Notes under the pieces: model-generated | What the model was told of the DNA's origin: nothing | Databases searched by the model: none | The model's input: the letters and a program-made list of their open reading frames with translations, nothing else | Source: Negativicutes bacterium | GTDB taxonomy: Bacteria > Bacillota_C > Negativicutes > Acidaminococcales > Acidaminococcaceae | Direction: 5' to 3' | DNA: 39,581 nucleotides | Assembly (NCBI GenBank): GCA_009930275.1 | Contig: RZYP01000011.1 | Coordinates: forward strand, 1 to 39,581 | Shown: positions 1 through 8,799 of the stretch, piece after piece | Numbering within the stretch: position 1 is the first letter of the stretch | Layout: the number at the start of each line of letters is the position of its first letter | Position numbers and translations under genes: made by a program

Positions 1-217
1 CGCGGCAGTTCGCCATTTTTTCATCCACTATCTCCTCCTCATTGTAAGCAGTGATAAAAAGGGTCACCTCCGGCAGCTCATGGGGCAATGTAAGCCTGCG
101 CGGCGGACGTCGATGCTCCCTTATTCTGACCAGCAGCCAGAGAATAATCCCATACCCGATATAGGTATAAAATACCAGGAAAAGGGAGATCCAGAAAAGC
201 ATGAATAGCGTTGTCAT
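1..217 (-). CDS. Membrane-anchored family 2 glycosyltransferase, N-terminal fragment
   Basis: Only the first 72 codons are inside the window; the gene runs off the left edge. The protein starts with one hydrophobic segment (residues about 4-30) and then a short basic linker. About residue 51 the stretch VTLFITAYNEEE appears, which is the beta1/nucleotide-binding start of the GT-A fold seen in processive and PgaC-like GT2 enzymes. The ATG at 217 lies 30 nt after the stop of the upstream lipoprotein gene, so it is probably the last visible cistron of the polysaccharide operon. It likely transfers a sugar from a nucleotide donor at the inner face of the membrane. Substrate and full domain layout cannot be judged from the fragment. 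Confidence 0.75.
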   Translation of the reverse strand, partial: MTTLFMLFWISLFLVFYTYIGYGIILWLLVRIREHRRPPRRLTLPHELPEVTLFITAYNEEEIVDEKMANCR

Positions 218-247
218 AAGTGAAATATCAATTCAATTCATAGGTAG

Positions 248-1690
248 TTATTCAACCCGTTTTAATAATTTTGTTTTCGTTTCGGATTCTTTCAACATAT
301 TCACAAAATAACGTGCATCGTTCTTGTTCGAGGGGAAACGAAATGATTCATATCTTTCCACAAAATGGGTGGCGTGTTCAGCCAGAAATTTACGACAGTC
401 GACATTCAGCATCAGGCCATCTTTGAAATTACCATACGAAAGCCCTGTCACAGCATCATTCGTGACGATTGATTTTATTTGTTCCTTTTTTATGCCCGAC
501 AGGTTCACCGTGGTAGAAGGATAATAAAAATACTGTCCCGAAGGCAAGGATATCGTTAATACGATGATATTCCCATCTACTTCTTTTGTAACGGTGCCAT
601 GCACACGGTAATAATTATACTCATAGTATTCTTCCAGCGACGGGAACCAGACGGAGTCATCCCCCTCTTTTCCATACGTGTTATTTAGCCAGAGAAGGAA
701 CTGAGCAAAATTAAGATAAGCTCCGTGTATACCGATGTGAATTGCCTCCCTTTCCTGTTTATCTTTCCTTAATTCAGCTTCTATTTTAGAAACAATATCA
801 TAAGGAGCGTCATAAAATGCTCTCTGAAGCATACTTTTATTCAAATCAGAATTTACCTGAAACGGATATAAACGTTTCAATTCAGGAGGCGGCCCCTCAT
901 TTTGTGCGGTCATAATCTGGATGGCGGGATAATCAAGAGCTGCTCTGGGATAGGTTTTATTCCCGTTTGGTTCGGCCAGGGTTTTACATCCCCTTCCCGA
1001 TAATTTATCCAATATAATTTGCTGAGAAAGCGCATAATGCTTTAAGATGGAATCTTCCCTGCTAACCGCTTTCGTGTTTACATCGTGAAAGGCGATTCCC
1101 GTACCATACGCCAGCATTTCCGATACATTATTCCAGGTTAGTCCCGATTTCTTGTGGAACCGGTAATAATCTTTCGTATACCCTTTTTTTACATCAATTT
1201 CCACATTCATCCAGGGTTCTTCCGGGTTCAAAGTTACTGTAAAGGCAAACCTTACCTCACGTCCTGTACCATCCGTACTTCCGAGGGCCTTATTGAAGGA
1301 GGAGGCATCGGGAGGTAAATCTCCGGCGGCAAGTTGTTCAGCATTGTAATAGTACTTGGGATTATTGGAAAGCGGTTTCCCGTTGATTGCCGCCCAAGTT
1401 GTGCTATATGCACCATGCTTGCAATCGTCCTGCGTGAGCATGAACAACCATGATTTATTGTATTTTAGAAAAGGTATGTCGGCATTTATCTTTTCCGCGT
1501 CGACTTCACCATCCATTTCCAGGGTTATTTTCGCCACCACATCCTGAGCTTCACTCCCATACGGATATAAATATTGCACGTGTTCCGGGGTTTTATTGTT
1601 ATCGATGTCACCCTGATACACATCTTTGTCTATGCAGGATATTAAGAACAAAATCAATAATAATAACAGATAACGTGCTCCTTTTCTCAT
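248..1690 (-). CDS. Lipoprotein, possibly deacetylase-like, polysaccharide operon
   Basis: A 480-residue protein with a lipoprotein signal: basic start, a Leu/Ile-rich core, then LISC with the lipid-bearing Cys at about residue 19. After that comes a charged region starting IDKDVYQGD, so it probably faces the periplasm or the cell surface. About residue 80 the segment FMLTQDDCKHG resembles motif 1 (TFDDG) of the NodB/carbohydrate esterase 4 fold. Later pieces (FHDVN near 200, an AEPNGNKTYPRAA stretch near 240, IGIHGAY near 320) look like spaced catalytic-site elements, but the standard HxxxH zinc motif is not clear. Its position before a PgaC-like GT2 fits a role in modifying an exported glycan. 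The lipoprotein call is secure; the enzymatic call is tentative. Confidence 0.6.
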   Translation of the reverse strand: MRKGARYLLLLLILFLISCIDKDVYQGDIDNNKTPEHVQYLYPYGSEAQDVVAKITLEMDGEVDAEKINADIPFLKYNKSWLFMLTQDDCKHGAYSTTWAAINGKPLSNNPKYYYNAEQLAAGDLPPDASSFNKALGSTDGTGREVRFAFTVTLNPEEPWMNVEIDVKKGYTKDYYRFHKKSGLTWNNVSEMLAYGTGIAFHDVNTKAVSREDSILKHYALSQQIILDKLSGRGCKTLAEPNGNKTYPRAALDYPAIQIMTAQNEGPPPELKRLYPFQVNSDLNKSMLQRAFYDAPYDIVSKIEAELRKDKQEREAIHIGIHGAYLNFAQFLLWLNNTYGKEGDDSVWFPSLEEYYEYNYYRVHGTVTKEVDGNIIVLTISLPSGQYFYYPSTTVNLSGIKKEQIKSIVTNDAVTGLSYGNFKDGLMLNVDCRKFLAEHATHFVERYESFRFPSNKNDARYFVNMLKESETKTKLLKRVE

Positions 1691-1760
1691 ATTGAAAATA
1701 TTTAGTCAAGTTATTACGTATGCTTATCATAAATCTTGTCTCAAAGAATGACTTATTTAT

Positions 1761-2534
1761 TTAAAGATTTTTCATTTTCCTATATTCTTCCATATTTAGT
1801 GGGTCACGATGGTATAACTTAGACTCAATCTTTCCCTGCAATGTATGCAACAAAGCCTTGAAAAAACGACTGGTTTCCGTTGACAGGGAACGTGGCGGAA
1901 ATATCTTTTCCGTCATTGCCCTGTCCCATTTCTCCAGGAAAAAAGATTTGTAATAACTGTCATCAGGGTTCACGATAATATTAATTTCGTCAGTCCATTC
2001 GTATTTGTTCAACATCAAACCCGATTCTGTCAACCAGAGCAGTTTGTATGGTAAAGAGTGATATGGAAGATAATTAAGGAACAGCTCCCCATAATTATTT
2101 CCGTAATTTCCCGGCATTTTTGATTTTTCAAACAGAACCAGTGTATCGTCAATATCCAGAATAACCCATTTGTGAGAAGCTTTTGGGAATAAGAATTCCC
2201 CTACCAGGGAGGGAGTCTCCACATATCCCCTTTTAGCCACCCTGCATTGTTCCTGAATGAATTTGACAGGATCATCCACATGCTCCAATACCTGATTGCA
2301 AATCACGTAATCGAACTCCTTGTCTCTAAAAGGTAAACACTCTCCATCCGCATTTACAAAGGTCTGATGAGGATATAGCTTCACATCTCCTGATCGATGG
2401 TAGTTGTTATCGATAAATTTTTCCACGATCACATTCGATCTGTAAGAGGGATTATGCCCGGAACCAATTTCCAGCACCCTGTCACCCTTCTTTATCCTTA
2501 AATCTCTTCTATCTAAGGGAGTTCTTGTTTTCAT
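1761..2534 (-). CDS. Class I SAM-dependent methyltransferase
   Basis: A 257-residue protein. Motif I reads VLEIGSGHNP near residues 20-29. The acidic and motif II/III regions follow as NADGECLPF and FDYVICNQVLEHVDDP near 60-90, the usual pattern of Methyltransf_11-type enzymes. The C-terminal half (KASHKWVILDIDDTLVLF onward) is less conserved and may set the substrate. The ATG at 2534 is preferred to a TTG at 2549. Either start overlaps the end of the upstream glycosyltransferase gene, so translation is probably coupled. In this operon it most likely O-methylates a sugar or lipid-linked intermediate, but a non-carbohydrate substrate cannot be excluded. Confidence 0.78.
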   Translation of the reverse strand: MKTRTPLDRRDLRIKKGDRVLEIGSGHNPSYRSNVIVEKFIDNNYHRSGDVKLYPHQTFVNADGECLPFRDKEFDYVICNQVLEHVDDPVKFIQEQCRVAKRGYVETPSLVGEFLFPKASHKWVILDIDDTLVLFEKSKMPGNYGNNYGELFLNYLPYHSLPYKLLWLTESGLMLNKYEWTDEINIIVNPDDSYYKSFFLEKWDRAMTEKIFPPRSLSTETSRFFKALLHTLQGKIESKLYHRDPLNMEEYRKMKNL

Positions 2535-3672
2535 AAACGGCAATATCAATTGAGTCCAATACTTTCTTCATCTGGTTTTTCCAGGAGAGATGACGCACCG
2601 AATTTCGGATTTCTTCCTTATTCATCGTGATGCGGTTGTAGAAATTTATGACTTGATGGATGTCTACCGGTGATTCATCTGCCGGTACTTTCATGATATA
2701 GGGCATCTCTTCAAAATCATCATCTATTTCTGAATATATGAAAGGGATTCCACGGGCGGCATATTCTCTATTTTTAAGTGTTTTGATACGGATAATATTG
2801 CTGCGGTGCCGGGCTAAGCTGCCCACACCCACGTCTGCCCGATCGAAGATTTCATCCAACTCTTTCCCAAATAATTTACCGTGTAAAGTTACATAATTAT
2901 TCAATTGATTTTCAACAATCAAGGGCATTATTTCATTTCTCTCCCGTTCGCCACTAAACTCACCCACTATATGGAGACATACTTTGCAGGCGTTATGCTT
3001 GTCAGACTTATAATAATCAGCGAGTCCAACCACGATCCGATCCCAACCATGCCAATAATGGATTTCAGCCACAGCAATCAAGTGTATCTCGTTGGATTTG
3101 CCGTTAGCCTGTTGCTTTAACCGGATCGAATCAAAGTCAATTCCATTGGATATCCTGATGGAACGTTGTCCAAAGATAATCGGTTCGTTCGAAAATGTAA
3201 CAATTGCATTTAATTGCTTTGCCAAGCTTTTCCTCCATATCTTGTCTGCAAACAACAAACATTTTCCCTTGAATGTATCGTACTCCTGATCATAAGGATA
3301 GGTGGGAATTTCCATCACTATCTTGACACCGCTATTCCGCAGCCGCCTCACGAAACTGATCAGGAAAGGACTGGCATTATGCTCTGATCTCATGTAGACA
3401 AAAGAGATTCGTTGCTGTTTCATGTAGGTTAAGATGGGACTGTAGTCGATTCTTTTTCTTATTTTGGCAACGATACCTGTTCCCAGATCAATCACGATGC
3501 TTCCATCTGCCATCCATAGACGATGGCCGGTGCCCGGATCAACCATGTAGTAGCAGTTGGTGACATTACAACCGCATTCTTCCAATCCCTTGATCTGGGC
3601 TAATTTTTTCTTACTGATACCGTTGTGCTCGGAGTAGCCACTGAACGATAAATAAATCGCGTGTATATTCAT
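2509..3672 (-). CDS. Glycosyltransferase, GT4-like (GT-B fold)
   Basis: A 387-residue soluble protein with a two-domain GT-B look. The N-terminal part carries an SGYSEHNGISKKKLAQIKGL donor/acceptor loop near residue 11. The C-terminal part has LIAVAEIHYWHGWDRIV near 198, LHGKLFGKELDEIFDRADVGVGSL near 260, and an acidic-rich segment YSEIDDDFEEMP in place of the strict E-x7-E motif. It is divergent from canonical GT4 enzymes, and this stretch of the operon looks AT-rich. It lies 11 nt after the pyruvyl transferase gene and overlaps the methyltransferase gene. It probably adds one sugar of the repeat unit in the cytoplasm; donor and linkage are unknown. Confidence 0.7.
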   Translation of the reverse strand: MNIHAIYLSFSGYSEHNGISKKKLAQIKGLEECGCNVTNCYYMVDPGTGHRLWMADGSIVIDLGTGIVAKIRKRIDYSPILTYMKQQRISFVYMRSEHNASPFLISFVRRLRNSGVKIVMEIPTYPYDQEYDTFKGKCLLFADKIWRKSLAKQLNAIVTFSNEPIIFGQRSIRISNGIDFDSIRLKQQANGKSNEIHLIAVAEIHYWHGWDRIVVGLADYYKSDKHNACKVCLHIVGEFSGERERNEIMPLIVENQLNNYVTLHGKLFGKELDEIFDRADVGVGSLARHRSNIIRIKTLKNREYAARGIPFIYSEIDDDFEEMPYIMKVPADESPVDIHQVINFYNRITMNKEEIRNSVRHLSWKNQMKKVLDSIDIAVYENKNSLR

Positions 3673-3683
3673 GCGGATACTAC

Positions 3684-4577
3684 TTAGTTAAAGGGACAAA
3701 CGGACATCAATTCACGCACATCCACCTTCGGGGGTTGCCAGTCGTCCGCGAGGCTTCGCAAATCATCGATCGGCATGAATGTTTTTAATGCAAACGGAAA
3801 ATGATCGAACGGGCGCTTTACGGACAAGAGATAATCCATGAATTTATAATGCCCACCCAAGATCCCGGATGAGAATTCCACCCATATATTTGGAATCCTA
3901 TATGAATCGGAAACGATAAGCCCGTGCAGTGAGCTGGAAATTATACATTCGCACGAGCAAAGCGTGTCAACGAATCGTTTATAGTTTCCGTAATTCTGCA
4001 CATCGAAGATATACACATCGCTTTCTTCTTTATAAATATCCAGTAATGGGTTGTTTTTATCTGTATAATGAGGAATGATTCCAATTTTATATTTCTTCTT
4101 ATAAGAAACTGGTTGGTAATAATTCGAAAGCAAAATAGCAGGATCTCCATAAATCTCGGGGCAGTCCACTCCATTTTTAATTAGATAATCCCTGCTTAGC
4201 GGCCCTCTGACTGCTAAAACTTTCAATGGTTTGTTTTTTAACGGCAGCTCGGGCGATAAAACTCCGCTTCCCCAAATCACGGTCTGCTCGTTCGTTAATT
4301 GACTAATTACACTCCCGATACATAGGTAATTGACCCGCCTCTTTAATCTTGAAACAGTGCTGAACGTGTATGGAATGACAGTTTTCCCTGAAATAAGACC
4401 TACTAAATCATGGTTTAAATCATCTCCAAAATTATAAAACCTCGGATCTGAATGCGGGGGAATCCAATAATTCACAACAACTTTATCTCCTGGGGTCATC
4501 TCCTTCAAAAAATAAGTGAGACTGTATTGTTTGCGCTTGATTATTTTTCTTAACTTATTGATTATTTTATTCTTCAT
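3684..4577 (-). CDS. Polysaccharide pyruvyl transferase family protein
   Basis: A 297-residue protein that fits the PS_pyruv_trans family (CsaB/WcaK-like), which puts ketal pyruvate from phosphoenolpyruvate on glycan sugars. Visible family marks are NFGDDLN at residues 49-55, IGSVISQ and WGSGV near 87-105, AVRGPLSRDYL at 122-132, YGDPAILL at 143-150 and SSSLHGLIVSDSY at 214-226 (the SxxHG signature). There is no signal peptide, so it acts in the cytoplasm on lipid-linked repeat units or nucleotide sugars. It sits between the flippase and a glycosyltransferase with 20-nt and 11-nt gaps. Some members of this family act as glycosyltransferases, so the exact reaction is less certain than the family. 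Confidence 0.82.
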   Translation of the reverse strand: MKNKIINKLRKIIKRKQYSLTYFLKEMTPGDKVVVNYWIPPHSDPRFYNFGDDLNHDLVGLISGKTVIPYTFSTVSRLKRRVNYLCIGSVISQLTNEQTVIWGSGVLSPELPLKNKPLKVLAVRGPLSRDYLIKNGVDCPEIYGDPAILLSNYYQPVSYKKKYKIGIIPHYTDKNNPLLDIYKEESDVYIFDVQNYGNYKRFVDTLCSCECIISSSLHGLIVSDSYRIPNIWVEFSSGILGGHYKFMDYLLSVKRPFDHFPFALKTFMPIDDLRSLADDWQPPKVDVRELMSVCPFN

Positions 4578-4597
4578 AACAGTTTTGATCTTTCAAA

Positions 4598-6097
4598 TTA
4601 ATGCATTTTCAATTTAGAAACTGCTCCTTTAATTAACGACTTTTCATAGGGATTGATGCTCCATTTGTATATGACAATCAGATAAAAAATAGCAAAAATA
4701 GCCGCTTGCAACAGAAAATTGATCCAGTTCTCGGCAAGAGACAATTTTTGATTTATAATAAAGACTGCCAACGTCAAAAGAAGGATGGGCCTCATCATTA
4801 AAAATATCTCTTTCCAGAACCTCTTGATATCCAAATCTATTTTTTTGTGGTAATAAACATTCATGATAATGACATTGCAAAGAATCAAAGAAACGGAAAT
4901 ACTGATTGCACAGCCGATGCCTCCGTATGCTTTGGCTAATGGAACACTGAAAACACAACATAAAATTGCCATAATCAGATAAACGTACGAACGGAATTTC
5001 AGCTTATTCCGTGCTTGCAAGATAGACATCCCCAACGTTTGAATTAACGGCACACTGAGGGGAATCAGAATTAGCAATGCAATAAAATAGGAATCCCTAT
5101 AGTCTTCTCCAGCCCAGAGATTTATGAAGACTTTGCCAAAAAGTATAAAACCGGATAAGATAAATGCAATGATGACAAATTGAATTCTCCCGATCTTTAT
5201 AAAAAGATCGTTTATTTCTGCAGTAGAGTCCATCGTTGTGACTTTAGGCAGGAAAACGCTTGAAATTACGGTAGAGAAACTTGTCGTGTAATTCTTAAAC
5301 ATGAGCCCAACAGCAAATACGGCGACTGCTTCTGTTCCTTTGACAGCACCCAGAATTATCTGACCACTATTCCAGTATAACTTGTCTACGATCATGATCA
5401 AAAACACCCAAAAAGAGTATTGAACAACCTCTCTCAACAAGGGAATATCAAAAGAATTGCATTTGATTTTGATGTGTAATTTTCTCAAACAGTACCATAG
5501 GTTCGCTAATAAGTACGCGATGTTTAACACGGTTATCAAAATAACCAACGCGATCGATTTGTATCCCATCATTAACAACGGGATCATGATAAACGGTTGC
5601 AGCAGTGTCCTTCCTAGTTGCAATGCTCTCTGAAATCGAAATCGCTCATAGGCAATCATAATCGATTCAAAAACCGAAAGAGGAAATGAAACGGTTACGT
5701 TGAGCGTCATCAAGAGCATCAAAATCCTTATACGCTCCAACTCTTCAACGTTCATCGACGTACGGAAAAAGATACCTGCGTTCAAGCTCAACAAGATACC
5801 CAATATCAACGCGATGATGCTTATGATACCATAAATTACGAACAGCATACCCCATAGCTCGGGTAGCTTTTTCTCCTCATTATTAGACCTGTACAAGGCA
5901 GTATACCGTACAGTGGCGTTACCAAAACCAAAATCAATCACTGAAAGATAAGCAATGACGGACAATGCCAGCGCATAAAGGCCATACTCGGATGGCCCCA
6001 ACATCCTTAGCAGGAAGGGAGTGTAAAGGATACCTATTATATTAGCAAATATAATTGAAAGATAAGATAGAGAAATACCTGCTTTTCTCTGGTTCAT
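4598..6097 (-). CDS. Wzx-type oligosaccharide flippase
   Basis: A 499-residue, very hydrophobic protein with about 12-14 membrane segments. The first starts near residue 9 and the last pair near 440-485. The N-terminal pattern PFLLRMLGPSEYGLYALALSVIAYLSVIDFGFGNATVRY is typical of the polysaccharide biosynthesis/MATE-like flippases. It would move undecaprenyl-pyrophosphate-linked repeat units to the periplasmic face for polymerisation. It starts 20 nt before the pyruvyl transferase gene and lies 4 nt after the stop of the preceding GT2. High content of ATA, TTA and AAA-type codons sets it apart from the housekeeping genes further right, which is common for transferred surface-glycan modules. 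Confidence 0.88.
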   Translation of the reverse strand: MNQRKAGISLSYLSIIFANIIGILYTPFLLRMLGPSEYGLYALALSVIAYLSVIDFGFGNATVRYTALYRSNNEEKKLPELWGMLFVIYGIISIIALILGILLSLNAGIFFRTSMNVEELERIRILMLLMTLNVTVSFPLSVFESIMIAYERFRFQRALQLGRTLLQPFIMIPLLMMGYKSIALVILITVLNIAYLLANLWYCLRKLHIKIKCNSFDIPLLREVVQYSFWVFLIMIVDKLYWNSGQIILGAVKGTEAVAVFAVGLMFKNYTTSFSTVISSVFLPKVTTMDSTAEINDLFIKIGRIQFVIIAFILSGFILFGKVFINLWAGEDYRDSYFIALLILIPLSVPLIQTLGMSILQARNKLKFRSYVYLIMAILCCVFSVPLAKAYGGIGCAISISVSLILCNVIIMNVYYHKKIDLDIKRFWKEIFLMMRPILLLTLAVFIINQKLSLAENWINFLLQAAIFAIFYLIVIYKWSINPYEKSLIKGAVSKLKMH

Positions 6098-6101
6098 GAC
6101 A

Positions 6102-7073
6102 TTACTTCTTTAATAATCCCTTTATTTGAATTGTAAGAGGGAAAAGCAAAACAACAACCGTCTTGAAAGACAAATACTTAAGATATCCCTTAACAAAGCA
6201 ACGCTTGAAAATAAATATCCTATCTTTGAATGACAAGGTATTGGCTTTATAGATGTTGGGGTCCAGAATATACGCAATCAGCAAGTCGACAAGATCGGTT
6301 GTCTTACGCTCATCAACATTTGAAAAATTCTTTAGTTGTTCTACCACCACCAAGTATGAATTAACATTTTTCATTGAATATTTTCTTGTCATCACCGAAT
6401 CTTGCCTGAATCTTCGTTTAAAGAAAGCATTATTTATATAGCCCACCCGGCTTGCTTGTAGATACAGAAGCGCGGTGAAAAGCTCGTCCTCATGAATAAT
6501 TCCCGGGTAGAAACGCAACGATAAAGAGTTTATAGTCTTCAAACTGATAAAATGAATGCAGGGAGAACACCTGTAGGTCTGTTGTGTCAACATCTCGGAG
6601 ATCATTGATTTGCCGGAATAAACCACATGTTCGTCCAGTTGGGGTTTTTTGTAATCGAAACGGATATCGAAGTAATCATGTTCGTTAAAAATTTCGGCGT
6701 TAAAAAGCACGAAGTCCAGCTTTTCCCGTGCAACCATTTCCACACAACTTGCGAATGCCTCCTCCTCGAGCACATCATCGCTGTCCATGAAATAGATGTA
6801 TTCGCCCCTCGCTTTTTCAATTCCTACATTCCGGGCCACGGATTGGCCTTGGTTCGTTTGCGGATAATATGCTATCCGATTGTCTTCTACCGCCAGTTTT
6901 TTTATGACAGTCAAACTGTTGTCGGTTGACCCGTCGTCGATAATAATGATCTCGAGATCCCGAAACGTCTGGTTCATGATGGAGCGTACGGCTTCCTCCA
7001 CATACGCTTCCGTATTATAAACCGGGATGATCACGCTGAGCCTGGGTTTACTTATTTGCTTATCCTGATCCAT
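6102..7073 (-). CDS. Family 2 glycosyltransferase
   Basis: A 323-residue protein with a clear GT-A domain: LSVIIPVYNTEAYVEEAV near residue 12, IIIIDDGSTDNS near 44, and YIYFMDSDDVLEEEAF near 91, which holds the DxD-type metal and donor site. The C-terminal third (ending FPLTIQIKGLLKK) is hydrophobic and may associate with the membrane, as in other capsule GT2 enzymes. Its start overlaps the end of the acyltransferase gene by 22 nt and its stop is 4 nt before the flippase, so it is translationally embedded in the operon. It probably adds a sugar to the repeat unit; specificity cannot be read from sequence. Confidence 0.85.
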   Translation of the reverse strand: MDQDKQISKPRLSVIIPVYNTEAYVEEAVRSIMNQTFRDLEIIIIDDGSTDNSLTVIKKLAVEDNRIAYYPQTNQGQSVARNVGIEKARGEYIYFMDSDDVLEEEAFASCVEMVAREKLDFVLFNAEIFNEHDYFDIRFDYKKPQLDEHVVYSGKSMISEMLTQQTYRCSPCIHFISLKTINSLSLRFYPGIIHEDELFTALLYLQASRVGYINNAFFKRRFRQDSVMTRKYSMKNVNSYLVVVEQLKNFSNVDERKTTDLVDLLIAYILDPNIYKANTLSFKDRIFIFKRCFVKGYLKYLSFKTVVVLLFPLTIQIKGLLKK

Positions 7074-7675
7074 TGTTTATTCTTTATATCATATTGTTTT
7101 ACCACGCTTACCGGGTTTCCCACCGCAACGCTAAAGGCAGGCACGTCCTTTGTAACCACGCTTCCCGCGCCGATCACCACGTGCTTACCAATCCTTGTAC
7201 CGGGCAGTATAACGCTGTTGGCGCCTATCCACACATCATCCTCAATTACAACCGGCGCGGTATGAACACCCTGGTCTGCAATAGCCATCCCGGCATCTTC
7301 AAAACTATGATTCAATCCCGATATGACTACATTTTGTGCCAGATTCACTTTATTCCCGATCGTCACCGGCCCGATGATCGTATTTCCCAAGCCAATCCGG
7401 GTATGATTCCCGATCCGTATATCACCCACCGCGTTGTTAACAATCGCATAATCCTCGATCACCGAGTAGCTGCCCATACTAAACACGTGGGAGGGAACAA
7501 TATCTTTTCGCACGCTCCGGTAGATAACTGATTTCTTTCCCTTTTTCATATACCAGAATTGCAAACATCGTAACCAAAAACGGGGGCGGGTTTTCACCGG
7601 ATGCATCATATAAGACAACACGCGTTGTTTAAGAACCGGGTTGACTATAATTTTTTGTATGATGGCAGTAAACAT
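7052..7675 (-). CDS. Left-handed beta-helix (hexapeptide) O-acyltransferase
   Basis: A 207-residue protein with repeated hexapeptide turns ([LIV]-G-x4), for example IGNHTRIGLGNTIIG, VTIGNKVNLAQNVVISG, DVWIGANSVILPG and IGKHVVIGAGSVVTKD between about 95 and 185. A catalytic-type His occurs in SGLNHSFED near 128. This is the WcaF/Maa/LacA fold, which usually moves acetyl from acetyl-CoA to a sugar hydroxyl. No signal peptide is visible, so it acts in the cytoplasm on repeat-unit precursors. It lies 2 nt from the GT4 gene and overlaps the next GT2. It predicts that the glycan is acylated; the acyl donor is assumed from the family. Confidence 0.87.
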   Translation of the reverse strand: MFTAIIQKIIVNPVLKQRVLSYMMHPVKTRPRFWLRCLQFWYMKKGKKSVIYRSVRKDIVPSHVFSMGSYSVIEDYAIVNNAVGDIRIGNHTRIGLGNTIIGPVTIGNKVNLAQNVVISGLNHSFEDAGMAIADQGVHTAPVVIEDDVWIGANSVILPGTRIGKHVVIGAGSVVTKDVPAFSVAVGNPVSVVKQYDIKNKQWIRISK

Positions 7676-7677
7676 GA

Positions 7678-8799
7678 CTAATCAGGTGTAAGGTGATTGT
7701 ATATTTCCAGTAATTGACGGGCTGTCTGCTCCCAGGAAAATAGGGAGGCGCGATGTAAGCCGTGACGTGTTGCCTCGCTATATAGAACGGGATTCTCTTC
7801 CAGTTCAATGAGCAGTTGTGCAATCGTTCCCGGATCGGAGGGATCTGCCAGCAGTGCCCCTTCTCCCGCGATCTCGGGAAGAGCCGAAGTGCGGGAGGTT
7901 ATTACGGGAACTCCGCTGGCCATCGCTTCCAGTAAGGGAAGGCCGAAACTTTCCCGTAGCGACGTGTAAAGAAAGACAAAAGCCCCGGCATAGACATAGG
8001 GCAACTCCTTGTTGGAGATGTATCCGGGGTAATACAAATGGCTCTTTATTCCCTCGATATCTTCCTTTGAAAGCAACGCGTCGATCACAGATTCTTTCAT
8101 ATCAGCAATCAACAACGGAAGCTTTCGTTTGGATTTCTGCAGGTAGAGACTGTACGCTTTCAAAGTGCCTGCCGTATTTTTCTTTGGATCGGTATTACCC
8201 AGAAAAAACAAGTATTCCGCTTCCGGTATGTATTTCTGAACGATTGCCCGGTCTTTCCGGGAAGGATTAAAAACCGGACTTAACCCGTTATAAACGGTTA
8301 CAATGGGGACAGTGTTCAAAGAGAGCGTTTTTTGTATATGCTTTCTCTCGTAATCAGACACGGTGATGATCAGCCGGCATTTGGGAACAACACGGGGTAC
8401 AATCCATCGCCGGTAAACCCGCCCTAATTGTTGATAGACGGATTGATTCCCTTTTTTTTTCTTTTCCAGGAAAATAATATCGTGCAGGGTCAAAAGCAAG
8501 GGACATGGGCAATACAGGGGTGCGGTATTGCTGGTGCAATGAACCAGATCGGGCTTGATTTTGGCAAGCGTAAGCGGGAGAGCAACCTGTTCCCATAAAA
8601 AATAAGCAGGGCATTGAATTTCCACGATATGGAAATTGGCGGTTTCCTGCAGACAGCGATCCACGTCCGGCCGTACAAGAATAAAATAGTCGTTGGTGTG
8701 ATCGAGCTGTTGCAAAGCGCGTATCGTCTCCAACGCGACAAAGTCCATTCCGTGCCTATGCTTTCTAAAAATACGCTGGGCTTCTATGGCGATTTTCAT
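7678..8799 (-). CDS. Family 4 glycosyltransferase
   Basis: A 373-residue GT-B enzyme. The N-terminal domain has QRIFRKHRHGMDFVALETIRAL near residue 8 and HCTSNTAPL near 88. The C-terminal donor-binding domain has FLGNTDPKKNTAGTLKAY near 195 and RESFGLPLLEAMASGVPVIT near 280, which carries the E-x7-E retaining-enzyme motif, followed by SALPEIAGEGALL. These features are those of GT4 mannosyl- and glucosyl-type transferases in O-antigen and EPS loci. Its start shares an ATGA-type overlap with the preceding GT2, so the two are probably translated together. The sugar donor is not predictable here. Confidence 0.88.
   Translation of the reverse strand: MKIAIEAQRIFRKHRHGMDFVALETIRALQQLDHTNDYFILVRPDVDRCLQETANFHIVEIQCPAYFLWEQVALPLTLAKIKPDLVHCTSNTAPLYCPCPLLLTLHDIIFLEKKKKGNQSVYQQLGRVYRRWIVPRVVPKCRLIITVSDYERKHIQKTLSLNTVPIVTVYNGLSPVFNPSRKDRAIVQKYIPEAEYLFFLGNTDPKKNTAGTLKAYSLYLQKSKRKLPLLIADMKESVIDALLSKEDIEGIKSHLYYPGYISNKELPYVYAGAFVFLYTSLRESFGLPLLEAMASGVPVITSRTSALPEIAGEGALLADPSDPGTIAQLLIELEENPVLYSEATRHGLHRASLFSWEQTARQLLEIYNHLTPD

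Noticed and set aside
7073..7531. 152-codon plus-strand frame
   Set aside because: Antisense shadow of the acyltransferase; its composition follows the hexapeptide repeats.
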